Shown: positions 9,867 to 20,738, counted from the stretch's first letter. The stretch is 64,000 nt of DNA from Meiothermus sp. (GCF_025056915.1 NZ_JANWVH010000001.1:1-64000); one strand, 5' to 3'. The notes: generated from the sequence alone by a model not told the origin. Made by a program: numbers and translations.

Positions 9867-11690
9867 TCAAGGCTCGGTCAGCACCGCCGACTCCCTCGGC
9901 GGTACGGGGGGCAGCCCCAGGGCCTGCCAGCGCTCGTCCACGCGCTGCACGATTTCGGGCGACATGGTGATTTTGGGCGGCCAGCGGCGGGTAAAGCCTT
10001 CCTCGGCCAGCTTGCGGGTGCCATCCAGCACCAGCACCGGCCCCTCCACCCCGCTCATTACCCAGGCGTCGCGCTCGGGGTCTATGTTGTTGAGCACCGC
10101 CCACATCACCTCGTCGAACTCGAGCCGGGTGTCGCTATCGGTCAGGAGCATCAGGCGGATGCCCGCGCTGTGGGGGGCAACCAGCAGGCGCTCGGCGATT
10201 TCCCGGGCCTGGTGGGGGCGGGTTTTCTCCAGCGTGACCATCCAGATGCCGGGCAGTTGCTTCTGGCGCACCCCCGGAATGCCCGGCAGGCTGGGGTGGG
10301 CCTTGGGGGTGAAGGGGAGGGGGCCGCCCTCTTCTTCTAGCTTGGCGGTGCCGTCCACAATCAGCTTGCCGCCGTAGCCCATGGCCCGCGAGGAGTGGTC
10401 GAGCACGTCAATGGGCCCCCTCGAGACCAGGGTGTCGCGCCCCGGCAGGGCGTGTTGCAAAGCGGCTTGCAGGGCCTCAGGGCCTTTGAGCGGGGCCCCG
10501 GCATCCAGCACCACAATCACCTTGGCAAACATCATCTGGCCCAGGCCCAAAAGGCCGCTCGCCACCTTGTAGGCCTGGCCAGGGTAGCGTTTCTCGATGC
10601 TCACGTTCACCCAGTTGTGCGCCACCCCGGCGGGCGGCATGTGGTAGTCGTGGATTTCCGGCAGGATGAGCTGTGCGGCGGGCAGGAAGAGCCGCTCGGA
10701 GGCCTCGATCAGGTAGGCGTCTTCCATGGGGGGGCGGCCCACGATGGTCGCGGGGTAGATGGCTTTTTTGCGGTGGGTGACGGCGGTGACGTGGAAGCGG
10801 GGGTACAGCTCTTCCAGGGTGTAAAAGCCGGTGTGGTCGCCAAAAGGCCCCTCCACCACCAGCTCTTCGGCGGGGTCTACATAGCCCTCCAGCACGAACT
10901 CGGCCTCGGCGGGCACGGGCAAGTCCACCGTCACGCCCTTTGTGAGTTCCACGGGCCGCCCCCGCAGGAACCCGGCCAGGTTGAACTCGTTGACCCCCGG
11001 GATGGGCGGCACCGGCGCGGTGGCGGCGTAGGTCAGGATGGGGTCGCCCCCTAAAGCGACGGCGACCTCGAGCCGCCGCCCCAGCTTTTTGGCCTTGTCG
11101 TAGTGCCGCCGCCCCACCTTGTGCAGCTGCCAGTGCATGGCGGTGCTTTTGCGGTCCAACACCTGCATGCGGTACATGCCCAGGTTCAGTTCGCCGGTCT
11201 CGGGGTCTTTGGTAATCACCAGCGGCAGGGTGATGTAGGGGCCGCCGTCCAGGGGCCAGCACTTTAGGATGGGGATTCTACCGAGATCCACCTGCTCGCC
11301 CCGCCAGATGACCTCCTGCACCGGGCCGCCCCGCACTTTTTTAGGAAAGAAGCCCTTCAACTCGCGCAGCTTGGGCAGCAGGGCCAAGGCCGCCTTGAGG
11401 CCGCCCTTGCCGGGGTTCAGGTTCATCAGGCGGGCCACCCGCTCGGCCAGCTCGTCCAGGCGCCGGACCCCCATGGCCCGCGCGGTGCGCTCGGCTGTGC
11501 CAAAGCCCCCGATAAAGACCGGAAAATCGCGGCCTTCCACGTTTTCGAAGAGCAGGGCCGGGCCACCCAACTTGACCAGGCGGTCGGCGATCTCGGTGAT
11601 TTCCAGCTCGCAGGAGACCCTCTCCCGGACGCGCACCAGCTCGCCCCGGCGCTCGAGGTCTTGTACGAAGGCCTGAAGGTTCTTGTACAT
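9867..11690 (-). CDS. UbiD family decarboxylase (menaquinone biosynthesis-type)
   Basis: MYKNLQAFVQDLERRGELVRV...; GPFGDHTGFYTLEELYPRFHVTAVTHRKKAIYPATIVGRPPMEDAYL; ATG at 11690. Confidence 0.9.
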   Translation of the reverse strand: MYKNLQAFVQDLERRGELVRVRERVSCELEITEIADRLVKLGGPALLFENVEGRDFPVFIGGFGTAERTARAMGVRRLDELAERVARLMNLNPGKGGLKAALALLPKLRELKGFFPKKVRGGPVQEVIWRGEQVDLGRIPILKCWPLDGGPYITLPLVITKDPETGELNLGMYRMQVLDRKSTAMHWQLHKVGRRHYDKAKKLGRRLEVAVALGGDPILTYAATAPVPPIPGVNEFNLAGFLRGRPVELTKGVTVDLPVPAEAEFVLEGYVDPAEELVVEGPFGDHTGFYTLEELYPRFHVTAVTHRKKAIYPATIVGRPPMEDAYLIEASERLFLPAAQLILPEIHDYHMPPAGVAHNWVNVSIEKRYPGQAYKVASGLLGLGQMMFAKVIVVLDAGAPLKGPEALQAALQHALPGRDTLVSRGPIDVLDHSSRAMGYGGKLIVDGTAKLEEEGGPLPFTPKAHPSLPGIPGVRQKQLPGIWMVTLEKTRPHQAREIAERLLVAPHSAGIRLMLLTDSDTRLEFDEVMWAVLNNIDPERDAWVMSGVEGPVLVLDGTRKLAEEGFTRRWPPKITMSPEIVQRVDERWQALGLPPVPPRESAVLTEP

Positions 11691-11748
11691 CTGCTTCAGG
11701 ATAGCCGATGCCCAGCTGGGCAATGTGGCGATAGCTTTCAACTGAGCG

Positions 11749-12078
11749 TTACGGCTCCAGGCGCAGGTGCTCGAGGCGAAACCGCCGGGGCGTTCCGTAA
11801 ACCAGAACCGCCTCGAGGCGCACCGGCAGGTCGTCGCGGCCCAGCAGGTAGTGCGCCGACTGGAAGATGCGGCGGTACTTGGTGGGGGTGAGGGCCTCGA
11901 GGGGCGTTCCAAATGCAGCGTCGCGGCGCTGCTTGACCTCGACGGCCACGTAGGTAGGCCCGTCCTGCATCCAGAGGTCAATTTCGCCGAAGGGGGTGCG
12001 CCGGTTCTGGCCCAGCAGCAGGTATCCTTTGGCCAACAGGTGCTTGCGGGCCAGCGCTTCGGCCCAGGCTCCTTTCAT
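11749..12078 (-). CDS. YraN family protein (UPF0102, endonuclease-like)
   Basis: [50 protein letters not shown]. Confidence 0.9.
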   Translation of the reverse strand: MKGAWAEALARKHLLAKGYLLLGQNRRTPFGEIDLWMQDGPTYVAVEVKQRRDAAFGTPLEALTPTKYRRIFQSAHYLLGRDDLPVRLEAVLVYGTPRRFRLEHLRLEP

Positions 12079-13754
12079 AGCGGGCTTTCCAGAACCTGCT
12101 CGCCGTTCACCAGCACCCGCAGCACCGCCGTTCCGCGCACCACAATTTCCTGGCTGAAGCTCCAGGGTTGCTGCACCGGCCCTTCAAACACGGTGTTGAC
12201 CAGCACCTCGTCCTGCACGGTAATCACCACCACCGCATTGGGGATGTTCTCCGGCAGGGTGTAGCTTACGTTGACGCGGCGCTCCTGGGGCCCGGCGGGC
12301 GGGGTGGGCTGGTTTGCGTTGGGGTTGGGTGGTTCTGGGGTTGTTGGAGAGGGAGAGGGCGCTGGTGCAGGCGTTGTGGCGGGAGCGGGCTCAGGGCTTG
12401 GGGTGGGCTCCGGCTCCACGGGGGGCGGTGGGGGCGCGGCCAGACGCGGCGGCTCGAAGGGGGTGGCTTTGGGCAGGGTGGCGACGGGCTGTGCGGCCAC
12501 CAGCACACGCACCACGGTCTCGCGGGGCAGCACCACGCCGGGGCCGGGCTCCTGGCCAATCACCAGACCCTCGGGCGCGCCGGAGGCGACCCGCACCACC
12601 TGGGCCTGAAGCTCGGCCACCGTCAGGATGTAGCGGGCCTCCTCATCGGTCAGGCCGGTCAGGTCGGGCAGGAGGGTCTCGCGCAAGGGAGGCCGGGTTC
12701 CGGTGGAGACCAAAAGGCGCACGCCCTCGCCTGGACGGAGGGGCTGGCCCTCGCGGGGAATGCTGGAGAGCACCGTGTCGGCAGTGTCGCCGGAGGCGAT
12801 GCGGGTAATGCCCGCCACCCGGTAGCCGGAGGCCTCGAGGGCCTGGCGGGCATCCTCCAGAGAGCGTCCGCTCACGGTGGGCACGCTGCCAAAGCGGGGC
12901 TTGTTAATGACCAACTCGAGCTGCCGGCCCGGCTTCACACGGGTGCCGGGGTCGGGGGTTTGCTCCAAAATCTGGTCTTTGGGCAGTGAAACATCGCTCC
13001 CCTCAGCAAACTCCACCTTGAGGCCATAGGTGCGCACGGCCTCGAGGGCCTGCCGGGGGGTTTTGCCGACCAGGTCCGGCAGCACATACTCAGGGGGGTT
13101 CAGGTAGCGGTTGGTCGCCAGCCAGAGCGCTACGCCGCCCAGGGCCAGCATCAAGACGCCCGGCAGCCAGCCAGGCCAGTTCCAGCGGTAGGCGCGCTGC
13201 GGTGGACGGGGCTTGGTGGCTTTGGGGGTAGGGGAGGCTTTGCTGGGTTGGGGAGGCATGGCCGGGCGTGCTTGGACAGAGGTTGTGGGGGGCAACTCGG
13301 AAGGGGGGGCTGGCAGGGTGGGGTTCAGGTCGGGGCGGCTCGAGCCCCCTGGAGCCGGGGTGGTTTGGGGGCGCAGCTTCCCCACCAGGGGCCGCCCGCT
13401 CTCCTCGGTGGCCTCGAGGTCGCTCTCCTGGTAGCCAAAAGGCTCGAGAATTTCCAGCAACGGCTTGAGCCGCCGGGCCTTGAGCGCCGCTTTGGGCTGT
13501 TCGGGCCAGAAAACATAGTAGCGCCCCGGATTGGCCGAGACCAGCACCCCCTGGGGTAAAAAGCCCTGGGCCTCGAGGCGGCGAAGGGCGTTTTTGTAGC
13601 GGTGGAAGGCGGTGCGGGCCTCGGGGGTGTGCACCTCAAACCAATACAACTGCCCCTTCAGACCCTCCTGGGTCTGTACCTGATAGGGGCGCAAAAAACC
13701 CTGGGGGGGCTCTTCGCTCAGAATGGTGAACTTATCGTCCAGTAGCGACACCAC
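12075..13754 (-). CDS. Membrane-anchored PASTA-domain protein lacking a complete kinase domain
   Basis: GTG start; single TM ([19 protein letters not shown]) and three PASTA-like repeats ([27 protein letters not shown]..., [24 protein letters not shown]..., [26 protein letters not shown]...); Pro-rich linker; 4-nt overlap with yraN. Confidence 0.85.
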   Translation of the reverse strand: MVSLLDDKFTILSEEPPQGFLRPYQVQTQEGLKGQLYWFEVHTPEARTAFHRYKNALRRLEAQGFLPQGVLVSANPGRYYVFWPEQPKAALKARRLKPLLEILEPFGYQESDLEATEESGRPLVGKLRPQTTPAPGGSSRPDLNPTLPAPPSELPPTTSVQARPAMPPQPSKASPTPKATKPRPPQRAYRWNWPGWLPGVLMLALGGVALWLATNRYLNPPEYVLPDLVGKTPRQALEAVRTYGLKVEFAEGSDVSLPKDQILEQTPDPGTRVKPGRQLELVINKPRFGSVPTVSGRSLEDARQALEASGYRVAGITRIASGDTADTVLSSIPREGQPLRPGEGVRLLVSTGTRPPLRETLLPDLTGLTDEEARYILTVAELQAQVVRVASGAPEGLVIGQEPGPGVVLPRETVVRVLVAAQPVATLPKATPFEPPRLAAPPPPPVEPEPTPSPEPAPATTPAPAPSPSPTTPEPPNPNANQPTPPAGPQERRVNVSYTLPENIPNAVVVITVQDEVLVNTVFEGPVQQPWSFSQEIVVRGTAVLRVLVNGEQVLESPL

Positions 13755-13993
13755 AAGCGATTATACAGACCGCGCAAAGGGCTTTGTGAGGGGAAGTCGG
13801 GAACTTCCGAAACCTTGCCTGGCCCAAGGCTCGCAACCGCAAAGGCCCGCTTTTGTGGTGCTGCACATGCATCAGCCGTCCCGAATGGCGATTAAGCCTT
13901 TCGGAAAGGGTCGGGGCCAAAATTCACACTTGGCTTGATAACTTCGCGGTATGATTTGCAATTTGACACGCCATTGCTATCATAAAACCGAGC

Positions 13994-14788
13994 ATGACGT
14001 CTCATTTCAGTCGGGTGGCCTTTACCTACGACCGCACGCGGTATCATCCGCCCGAGGTTTCCGGGCGTATCGCCACTGCGCTCACGGCTCCCGTCGAAAA
14101 GTTATTCCGCGACCCTTTGTTTCTGGAAGTGGGGGCCGGCACGGGCCGCATTTCGGTGCCGATTATCGCCAGGGGTTACCGCTACATTGCCCTGGATGAC
14201 AACCCGGCCATGCTCGAGGTCTTGCGGCAAAAAGTGGCCGGGGTGGCCCGCAAAGCCCGCCTGGTCGAGGCCGATGCCCGCGAGCTGCCCTTCGAGAAAG
14301 CCAGCCTTCATGCGGTCATTGCAGTGCACTTCTGGCATCTTTTGGACAACTGGCAAAAAGCCTTGCAGGAGTGCTTGCGGGTGCTGCGACCCGGGGGTTT
14401 TCTGTTTGAAGGCTGGGATTTATCCGACCACGAAAGTGAAGACTGGCGCATCCAGCAGAAGTGGAAAGAAATTCTGGCCGGTCTGGGCTATACCCTGGTG
14501 CGGGGCCGCCACCAGGCCCGTCTGGCCGAGGTGGAAAAGGAACTCATGCGCCATGGCCTCGAGCCCAAAGCCAAGACCGTGGCCGACTGGACCGAGATGC
14601 GCAGCCCGCGTACCAGCCTCGAGATGCTGCTGGAGCGCATCTACTCCTTCACCTGGGACGTGCCCGAAGAGGTGTTCAGGCCCTCGGTGGCCGAACTCAC
14701 CCAGTGGGTGGCGGCCACCTACCCCGACCCCGATGCCGAATACCCCATCCACTGGAAATTCGTGGTACGGAGCAGCAGATTGCCATAG
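13994..14788 (+). CDS. Class I SAM-dependent methyltransferase
   Basis: FLEVGAGTGRISVPIIARGYRYIALDDNPAMLEVL, ECLRVLRPGGFLFEGWD. Confidence 0.88.
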   Translation: MTSHFSRVAFTYDRTRYHPPEVSGRIATALTAPVEKLFRDPLFLEVGAGTGRISVPIIARGYRYIALDDNPAMLEVLRQKVAGVARKARLVEADARELPFEKASLHAVIAVHFWHLLDNWQKALQECLRVLRPGGFLFEGWDLSDHESEDWRIQQKWKEILAGLGYTLVRGRHQARLAEVEKELMRHGLEPKAKTVADWTEMRSPRTSLEMLLERIYSFTWDVPEEVFRPSVAELTQWVAATYPDPDAEYPIHWKFVVRSSRLP

Positions 14789-14792
14789 ACCA

Positions 14793-14897
14793 GAGTGCGT
14801 TTCACATATCGAGCCCCCCGACCTCGAGAAAGCTTTGTTCTGGTATAGAGCAGTGGCCGCCTCGATGGGTAGCCGCGTCTGTAGGGAGCCCGATAAG
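14793..14897 (-). repeat. MITE-like palindromic element, copy A (degenerate, inverted orientation)
   Basis: TTCACATATCGAGCC...GAAAGCTTTGTTCTGG...CAGTGGCCGCC...CGTCTGTAGGGAGCCCGATA; matches copy C. Confidence 0.6.
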
Positions 14898-15014
14898 CGA
14901 AGACGCGCCGACCCGGATACAGCGCATGGACGGCGAATGCCCGAAGACTGGCACACCCGATTCCTCACTGCACGCGGCGCGACACCCTCAACAGCCTTTT
15001 CTGCGTTCCTCGTT

Positions 15015-15980
15015 TCAGCGTTGTGAGCATTCAGAAGCAAAGCCAAACCGCTCGAGGCGCCCCCTGACCTCGGCATCCATTGGGGGGCGGGCCCCAAACC
15101 GCCCGATGACCCAGCCGGCGACCTGCACCGCGAGTTGCCCTGCCGCGAGGGCATCCCCTGAGCGCAAGTAATGCCCCAAAAATGCCCCGCCGAACGAATC
15201 GCCCGCGCCTGTGGCATCTACCGGCTGGTCGCGGGTGGCCTGGAGTTCGATCAGGTGGCCCCGGTCAAGAATCAGAGCGCCCTCGGCAGCCAGCTTGAGC
15301 AGAATCATGGCCTCGGGGTAGAGCTTTTGCAGAACCTCGAGCACATCCTTCGGCTCCCTTGCACCGGTCAGGGCCTGACCCTCGTCCAGGTTGGGGAATA
15401 CGAAATCCAGCGAAAGGTCGCGGGTCATCCGGCGGAACTCCTCGCGCCCGATTTCTCGAATCATCTGAAAGGAGCCGGGGTCGAAGGAGATGGTGAGACC
15501 GGCCTCGCGGGCAACCTGCACCGCCTTGAGGGCGGCTTGCCGGGGAGGGTCGGTGAAAAGCGACCAGGCCGTCACGTGCAGGTGCCCGGCCTGCCGAATA
15601 ATCTCAACCGGCACCTCTTCGGGGCGCAGCTCAAAGTCGGCTCCCTGCGAGGTCAGCATGGAGCGCTGCCCGGCTGCATCAATCAAGACCAGAATGACCC
15701 CCGTGGGGGTGCTGCCGTTCCAGATGATGTGCGGTTCCACGCCCTCGGCGGCCAGCTCCTGCACAGCAAACTCGCCGAAGCGGTCTTGTCCGACCTCCCC
15801 TATGAACCCCGCCGGATAGCCCACCCGCGCCGCCCACACCGCCACATTGGCCGCGCTGCCGCCGCCCATGAGGAGCACCCGTCCGGTGGTATCGCCGCCG
15901 GGTAGGAGCAGCGTGTTCGGTTTCGCCAGCACATCCCAGGTGAGGTCGCCAACGGCAATGAGCGGTTTGAGGTCTGCCAT
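15015..15980 (-). CDS. PfkB family carbohydrate kinase
   Basis: MADLKPLIAVGDLTWDVLAKPNTLLLPGGDTTGRVLLMGGGSAANVAVWAARVG; DATGAGDSFGGAFLGHYL. Confidence 0.9.
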   Translation of the reverse strand: MADLKPLIAVGDLTWDVLAKPNTLLLPGGDTTGRVLLMGGGSAANVAVWAARVGYPAGFIGEVGQDRFGEFAVQELAAEGVEPHIIWNGSTPTGVILVLIDAAGQRSMLTSQGADFELRPEEVPVEIIRQAGHLHVTAWSLFTDPPRQAALKAVQVAREAGLTISFDPGSFQMIREIGREEFRRMTRDLSLDFVFPNLDEGQALTGAREPKDVLEVLQKLYPEAMILLKLAAEGALILDRGHLIELQATRDQPVDATGAGDSFGGAFLGHYLRSGDALAAGQLAVQVAGWVIGRFGARPPMDAEVRGRLERFGFASECSQR

Positions 15981-16115
15981 CGGGCCGATTGTACTCTGAC
16001 CAGGCGCTTTTGACCGGTCTCGAGGGCCTGGGGTTGACATCCGTATGTCTCCAAGACAAAATGGGGTTTGCGGAGAGTGATGCCGCTGAAAAATGCGATA
16101 AAAAAGGCAAAACAT

Positions 16116-16192
16116 GGGCCGTTAGCTCAGTCCGGTAGAGCACTCGTCTCCAAAACGAGGTGTCGGAGGTTCGAATCCTTCACGGCCCGCCA
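16116..16192 (+). tRNA. tRNA-Trp (anticodon CCA), with encoded 3' CCA
   Basis: Cloverleaf by eye: GGGCCGT-TA-GCTC...GAGC-A-CTCGT-CTCCAAA-ACGAG-GTGTC-GGAGG-TTCGAAT-CCTTC-ACGGCCC-G-CCA. Confidence 0.96.
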
Positions 16193-16648
16193 GAGGAAAT
16201 TTTTTTAGCGGTGCTGCGGTTTGGTTGCTTGCCGCCTCTACGATGCGAGGAGTGGAGGCCGGGCAGCCTCCCGTGTTTATGTGGTGGTAGCTCCACTGCC
16301 TCTGCGCTTGTCCCGATTAGGCCACATCACCGTCAGATGGGGCGATTGATGGGCGGATGGCCCAATTGCTGTGTAGCTCGAGCGCCAGTACAACCACATC
16401 CTGTACGGTGAGCGAATCAAGTCAATGATGGTCTGGACTCGCTCTGTCCCTCCCCTCCTTTGTAGGGGAGGCCAGGTGGGGTGGCTGACCTGGCCCTTCA
16501 CGCAATCTGTGAGTTGAATGCCTCGCCTAATACCTTCCCCAACCCTTCCTGCGCCGGAGGGAGGGGCTTGAGGGCTGCCACTCTTTGGTATTTGTGCGAG
16601 TGCACGCCTATCTTTACAACTGCCTGCTGCTTCCTTTGAAAATAGTGC

Positions 16649-16679
16649 AGCCCCACCATGCCAAAAGCATGGTGGGGCT
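16649..16679. other. Perfect 13-bp stem hairpin in gene-free region
   Basis: AGCCCCACCATGC-caaaa-GCATGGTGGGGCT. Confidence 0.7.
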
Positions 16680-16810
16680 TGATGGGGCACCAGAGCGGGC
16701 TGCATAAGCGGTAAGCTGGGCGTCCTCGCCGTTGGCACCCCGGCTCGCTTTTGCTCTTGCCAGAGGACGGGCTATGTAATAGTTAGAGGCTTGTGAGCAA
16801 GCCAAAAAAT

Positions 16811-16847
16811 TTGACCTCGAGCGTTTCAATGTGTATACTGTATACAC
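16811..16847 (+). promoter_or_regulatory. Promoter and overlapping operator of GntR regulator gene
   Basis: -35 TTGACC (16811-16816), 17-nt spacer, -10 TATACT (16834-16839); 17-nt palindrome GTGTATAC-T-GTATACAC (16831-16847) covering the -10; ATG at 16851. Confidence 0.75.
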
Positions 16848-16850
16848 TTT

Positions 16851-17510
16851 ATGGCTCACTTCCAGCGACCCCACTCGGTGCGCGAAGCAGCCTACGCACA
16901 CCTGCGGGGTGCGATTCTGGCCGGTTTGTTGCAGCCAGGGACGCGCATCTCCGAGCCAGGGTTGGCCCAGGAGCTCGGCATCAGCCGCACCCCTGTGCGG
17001 GAGGCTTTGCAGCGCTTATCGCAGGAGGGTCTGGTGGAACTGCTGCCCAACAAAGGCGCGCGGGTTCGCGTCCTGTCGGCGGACGACGTGCGCGAGGTTT
17101 ACGACGTGCGGGCTTTGCTCGAGGGCGAGGCAGCGACTCTAGCAGCCCAACACGCCACTCCAGCCGAACTACAACACCTCGAGGAACTCCTAAAAACCCT
17201 GGATTTGCTGCCCAAAGACGATTACAACCGGCAGATGCAGGTTGACTTCGACTTTCACACGGCCCTGGTCGAGGCAGCGCACAACAAGACCCTGGCCCGA
17301 ATTTATGCCGATTTGCGCTCGAGCCTCACGCTTGTTCGCTCCTTTCAGCAAACCCTCTCCCAGCATCCCAAAACCCGCCGGCAGCACCAGGCCATCCTGT
17401 CGGCGCTCAAAGCCCACAACCCCAGGCAGGCCGCCGAGGCTGCGCGGGCGCACGTTTTTTACTTCCGCGATCAGGTGATGCAAAGCCTTCGGGAGCAGGT
17501 CTGGCAGTAG
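16851..17510 (+). CDS. GntR family (FadR subfamily) transcriptional regulator
   Basis: [62 protein letters not shown]. Confidence 0.93.
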   Translation: MAHFQRPHSVREAAYAHLRGAILAGLLQPGTRISEPGLAQELGISRTPVREALQRLSQEGLVELLPNKGARVRVLSADDVREVYDVRALLEGEAATLAAQHATPAELQHLEELLKTLDLLPKDDYNRQMQVDFDFHTALVEAAHNKTLARIYADLRSSLTLVRSFQQTLSQHPKTRRQHQAILSALKAHNPRQAAEAARAHVFYFRDQVMQSLREQVWQ

Positions 17511-17520
17511 AGGAGTCCCC

Positions 17521-18444
17521 ATGGATTTTAATCAGACCTACCGTTCGTTTGTGCTGGCCCTGGCCCAGAACCCAAGCATCAAACATCTGGTGCTGACCCG
17601 GGGGCGTAATTTTGCCCGACGCTTCATCGCGGGCGATACCCTGGAGGAAGCCCTGCGGGTGGTGGAGGCCCTCGAGCGCGACCGGGTGCACGCCATCCTG
17701 GATTTGCTGGGTGAGATGGTCACCTCCGAAGCCGAGGCGCGAAAATTTCAGGGCGAGATTGTTCGGCTGGTTCAGGCTTTGGGGGCCCTGCCTTACCCCC
17801 GGTATGTGGCCCTCAAGCTCACCCAGCTGGGCCTCGATTCCTCCGAAGACCTGGCTTTGGCCCTGATGCAGGAAATCCTGACCGAGGCCCGAAAGGTGGG
17901 CTGCTTCGTGCGAATAGACATGGAGGACAGCCCCCGCGTGGAGGCCACGCTGCGGGTTTACCGGCGATTGCGGGAGGCCGGCTTCGACAACACCGGGGTG
18001 GTGTTGCAGAGCTACCTCAAACGCACCGAACAAGACCTGCAAGACCTTATACCCCTCCAGACCCCCGTGCGCATCGTGAAGGGCGCATACAAGGAACCCC
18101 CCGAGGTGGCCTTCCAGGACAAGCGCATGGTGGATGCCCAGTTTGTGGTGTTGTGCAAGAAGGCCCTGGAAAATGGCCTCTATACCGCCATTGCCAGCCA
18201 CGACCCCTTGATCCTCGAGGAGATGAAACGCTGGACAGCCGAGAAAGGCATCGGGCGCGACCGCTTCGAGTTCCAACTGCTGTATGGGGTGCGCCGCGAC
18301 GAGCAGAGAAAACTGGCCGCCGAGGGCTACACCGTGCGGGCTTACGTACCCTACGGCACCGACTGGTACCCCTACTTTTCGCGCCGCATTGCCGAAAGGC
18401 CCGAGAACCTTTTGTTCGTGGCCCGCAGCCTGATTCAGGGATAG
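17521..18444 (+). CDS. Proline dehydrogenase
   Basis: [103 protein letters not shown]. Confidence 0.95.
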   Translation: MDFNQTYRSFVLALAQNPSIKHLVLTRGRNFARRFIAGDTLEEALRVVEALERDRVHAILDLLGEMVTSEAEARKFQGEIVRLVQALGALPYPRYVALKLTQLGLDSSEDLALALMQEILTEARKVGCFVRIDMEDSPRVEATLRVYRRLREAGFDNTGVVLQSYLKRTEQDLQDLIPLQTPVRIVKGAYKEPPEVAFQDKRMVDAQFVVLCKKALENGLYTAIASHDPLILEEMKRWTAEKGIGRDRFEFQLLYGVRRDEQRKLAAEGYTVRAYVPYGTDWYPYFSRRIAERPENLLFVARSLIQG

Positions 18445-18446
18445 AT

Positions 18447-18848
18447 ATGGCAGCGAAACTGAATTTGCACGTTCTGGAAGACCTCTATGCGGTTTGCCAG
18501 CTCGAGGCGACCGCCTCCATCCCGGCCTGGGCGCTGGGCGAGGGCTTTCTGAGCATCAGCCGCAGCGAGGAGGAGCTGACCGTGGTCTGTCTGCAGAACC
18601 GCGTGCCCCCCGAAGTCAAGGCCGAACGCAACTGGCGTTGTCTCGGTCTGGCAGGCCCCTTTGATTTTGCCCTCACGGGCATCCTGGCCTCGGTGCTGAA
18701 CCCGCTGGCCAAAGCCGGGGTCGGGATCTTTGCGGTCTCGACCTACAATACCGACTATGTGCTGCTCAAGCACCACCAGCTCGAGCAGGCGGTGGCAGCC
18801 CTCGAGCAGGCTGGACATGTGGTACACGCTGTAGCGCTAAAGCCTTGA
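18447..18848 (+). CDS. ACT domain-containing protein
   Basis: MAAKLNLHVLEDLYAVCQLEATASIPAW...FDFALTGILASVLNPLAKAGVGIFAVSTYNTDYVLLK; in frame within ORF track 18153..18848. Confidence 0.85.
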   Translation: MAAKLNLHVLEDLYAVCQLEATASIPAWALGEGFLSISRSEEELTVVCLQNRVPPEVKAERNWRCLGLAGPFDFALTGILASVLNPLAKAGVGIFAVSTYNTDYVLLKHHQLEQAVAALEQAGHVVHAVALKP

Positions 18849-18882
18849 CCCTGAACCCCAAGCCATCCCCGAAAGGAGCGAT

Positions 18883-20430
18883 ATGACCCCCGAACCCTAC
18901 CGTCCCGAACCCATCGAAACCTTCCAGAGCCCCGAAGCCTTTGAGGCCATGCGCAAGGCCCTGACCGAGGTGCGCGCCCAGTTTGGCCGTCACTACCCCC
19001 TCATCATTGGCGGCGAGAAGGTGCATACCCAGGCCAGCATCACCTCCACCAATCCTTCAAATCCCGCGGAGGTGATTGGGGTGAGCGCCAAAGCGGGCAT
19101 TGCCGAGGCCGACGCCGCCCTAGATGCAGCCTGGCGGGCTTTCAAGAGCTGGAAGGACTGGCCCCAGGAGCACCGCAGCCGGGTGTTGCTCAAAGCAGCC
19201 CAGATCATGAAGCGCCGCCAGCGGGAACTCGAGGCCTGGCTGGTCTATGAGATCGGCAAGAACTGGGTGGAAGCCGCCGCCGATGTGGCCGAGGCCATAG
19301 ACTTCATTCGCTACTACGCCCTTTCGGCCCTCAAGTACAAGGACGGCGCTCCGGTGGTGCCTTACCCCGGCGAGGACAACGAGGCCTTCTACATCCCGCT
19401 GGGGGTGGGGGTGGTGATTGCCCCCTGGAACTTTCCCCTGGCCATCCTGACCGGCATGACCGTGGCCCCCATTGCGGTGGGCAACTGCGTGGTTTCCAAA
19501 CCCGCCGAGGACACCGTGGTCATCGCGGCCAAGCTCTTCGAGATCCTGGAAGAGGCCGGCCTGCCCGCAGGGGTGGCTAACTTTTTGCCGGGGTCGGGCA
19601 GCGAAGTGGGGGCCTATCTGGTGCAGCACCCCCGCACCCGCTTTATCAACTTTACTGGCTCCCTCGAGGTCGGCCTCAAAATCAACGAAAGCGCGGCCCG
19701 GCTTTCGCCGGGGCAGGTCTGGCTCAAGCGGGTTTTCCTGGAGCTTGGCGGCAAGGACGGCCTGATTGTGGACGAGACCGCCGACCTGGCTGCGGCGGCT
19801 CAGGCCACCGTGCAGAGCGCCTTTGGCTTCCAGGGGCAAAAGTGCTCGGCGGCCTCGAGGCTGATTGTGGTGGATGCCGTGCACGACCTCCTGATGGAGC
19901 AGGTGCTGGACCGCACCGAAAGCCTGATTGTGGGGCCTGCCGAAGAGAACCCCGACATGGGGCCGGTGGCCAGCGCCCAGCAGGAACAGACCGTGCTCTC
20001 GTACATCGAGATAGGACAGCAGGAGGCCCGGCTGGCCCTGGGGGGTCGGCGGCTCGAGGGCAGCGGCTTCTTCATCGCGCCGACCATTTTCAATCAAGTC
20101 TCGCCCGATGCCCGCATCGCCCAGGAGGAAATTTTTGGCCCGGTGCTCTCGGTGATTCGGGTGCCCGACTTCGACGCTGCGCTCGAGGTGGCCAACGGCA
20201 CCCGCTTTGGCCTGACGGGCGGGGTGTTCTCGCGCAAGCGCGAGCGCCTGGAGCGGGCCCGCCGCGAGTTCCACGTGGGCAACCTCTACTTCAACCGCAA
20301 AATTACCGGGGCGCTGGTCGGCGTGCAGCCTTTTGGTGGCTTCAACCTATCGGGCACCGATACCAAGGCCGGGGGGCCCGATTACCTGCTTAACTTCCTG
20401 CAAATGAAGAGCGTGACCGAGCGGTTCTGA
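18883..20430 (+). CDS. L-glutamate gamma-semialdehyde (1-pyrroline-5-carboxylate) dehydrogenase
   Basis: [73 protein letters not shown]. Confidence 0.96.
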   Translation: MTPEPYRPEPIETFQSPEAFEAMRKALTEVRAQFGRHYPLIIGGEKVHTQASITSTNPSNPAEVIGVSAKAGIAEADAALDAAWRAFKSWKDWPQEHRSRVLLKAAQIMKRRQRELEAWLVYEIGKNWVEAAADVAEAIDFIRYYALSALKYKDGAPVVPYPGEDNEAFYIPLGVGVVIAPWNFPLAILTGMTVAPIAVGNCVVSKPAEDTVVIAAKLFEILEEAGLPAGVANFLPGSGSEVGAYLVQHPRTRFINFTGSLEVGLKINESAARLSPGQVWLKRVFLELGGKDGLIVDETADLAAAAQATVQSAFGFQGQKCSAASRLIVVDAVHDLLMEQVLDRTESLIVGPAEENPDMGPVASAQQEQTVLSYIEIGQQEARLALGGRRLEGSGFFIAPTIFNQVSPDARIAQEEIFGPVLSVIRVPDFDAALEVANGTRFGLTGGVFSRKRERLERARREFHVGNLYFNRKITGALVGVQPFGGFNLSGTDTKAGGPDYLLNFLQMKSVTERF

Positions 20431-20450
20431 TTGCAAGACAGCCTGAGAAG

Positions 20451-20491
20451 CAAAATACCCCATCAACGCCATCGTTGATGGGGGTATTTTT
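20451..20491 (+). terminator. Rho-independent terminator after the proline catabolism operon
   Basis: AAAATACCCCATCAACG-ccat-CGTTGATGGGGGTATTTTT, one bulge. Confidence 0.85.
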
Positions 20492-20632
20492 GGGCTTGCG
20501 CTCCCGGCTCGAGGTCTTGATGCCAACCTTGCTCGAACCCTTGGCATTCTACTGAAGCGGTGCGTCAAGGCAGAGGTCAGGGCGCAGGGGGCAGGTGGGG
20601 AGACCTACCCCCGCTCCAATCCTTTGTCACCC

Positions 20633-20738
20633 TATCGCGCTCTTCACAGACGTGGCCGTCCATCCAGGCGACCACTGTTCCGTTCAGAATCAGGCTTTTT
20701 CGAACTCGAATGGCTCAGAATATGTGAAGAGCGCTCTA
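20633..20738 (+). repeat. MITE-like palindromic element, copy B (106 bp)
   Basis: TATCGCGCTCTTCACAGACGTGGCCG...TCGAATGGCTCAGAATATGTGAAGAGCGCTCTA. Confidence 0.85.

Noticed and set aside
16649-16679. Hairpin as a canonical terminator
   Set aside because: No T-tract on either strand immediately after the stem.
20451-20491. Hairpin after P5CDH as a possible repeat element or attenuator
   Set aside because: Fully explained as a standard rho-independent terminator.
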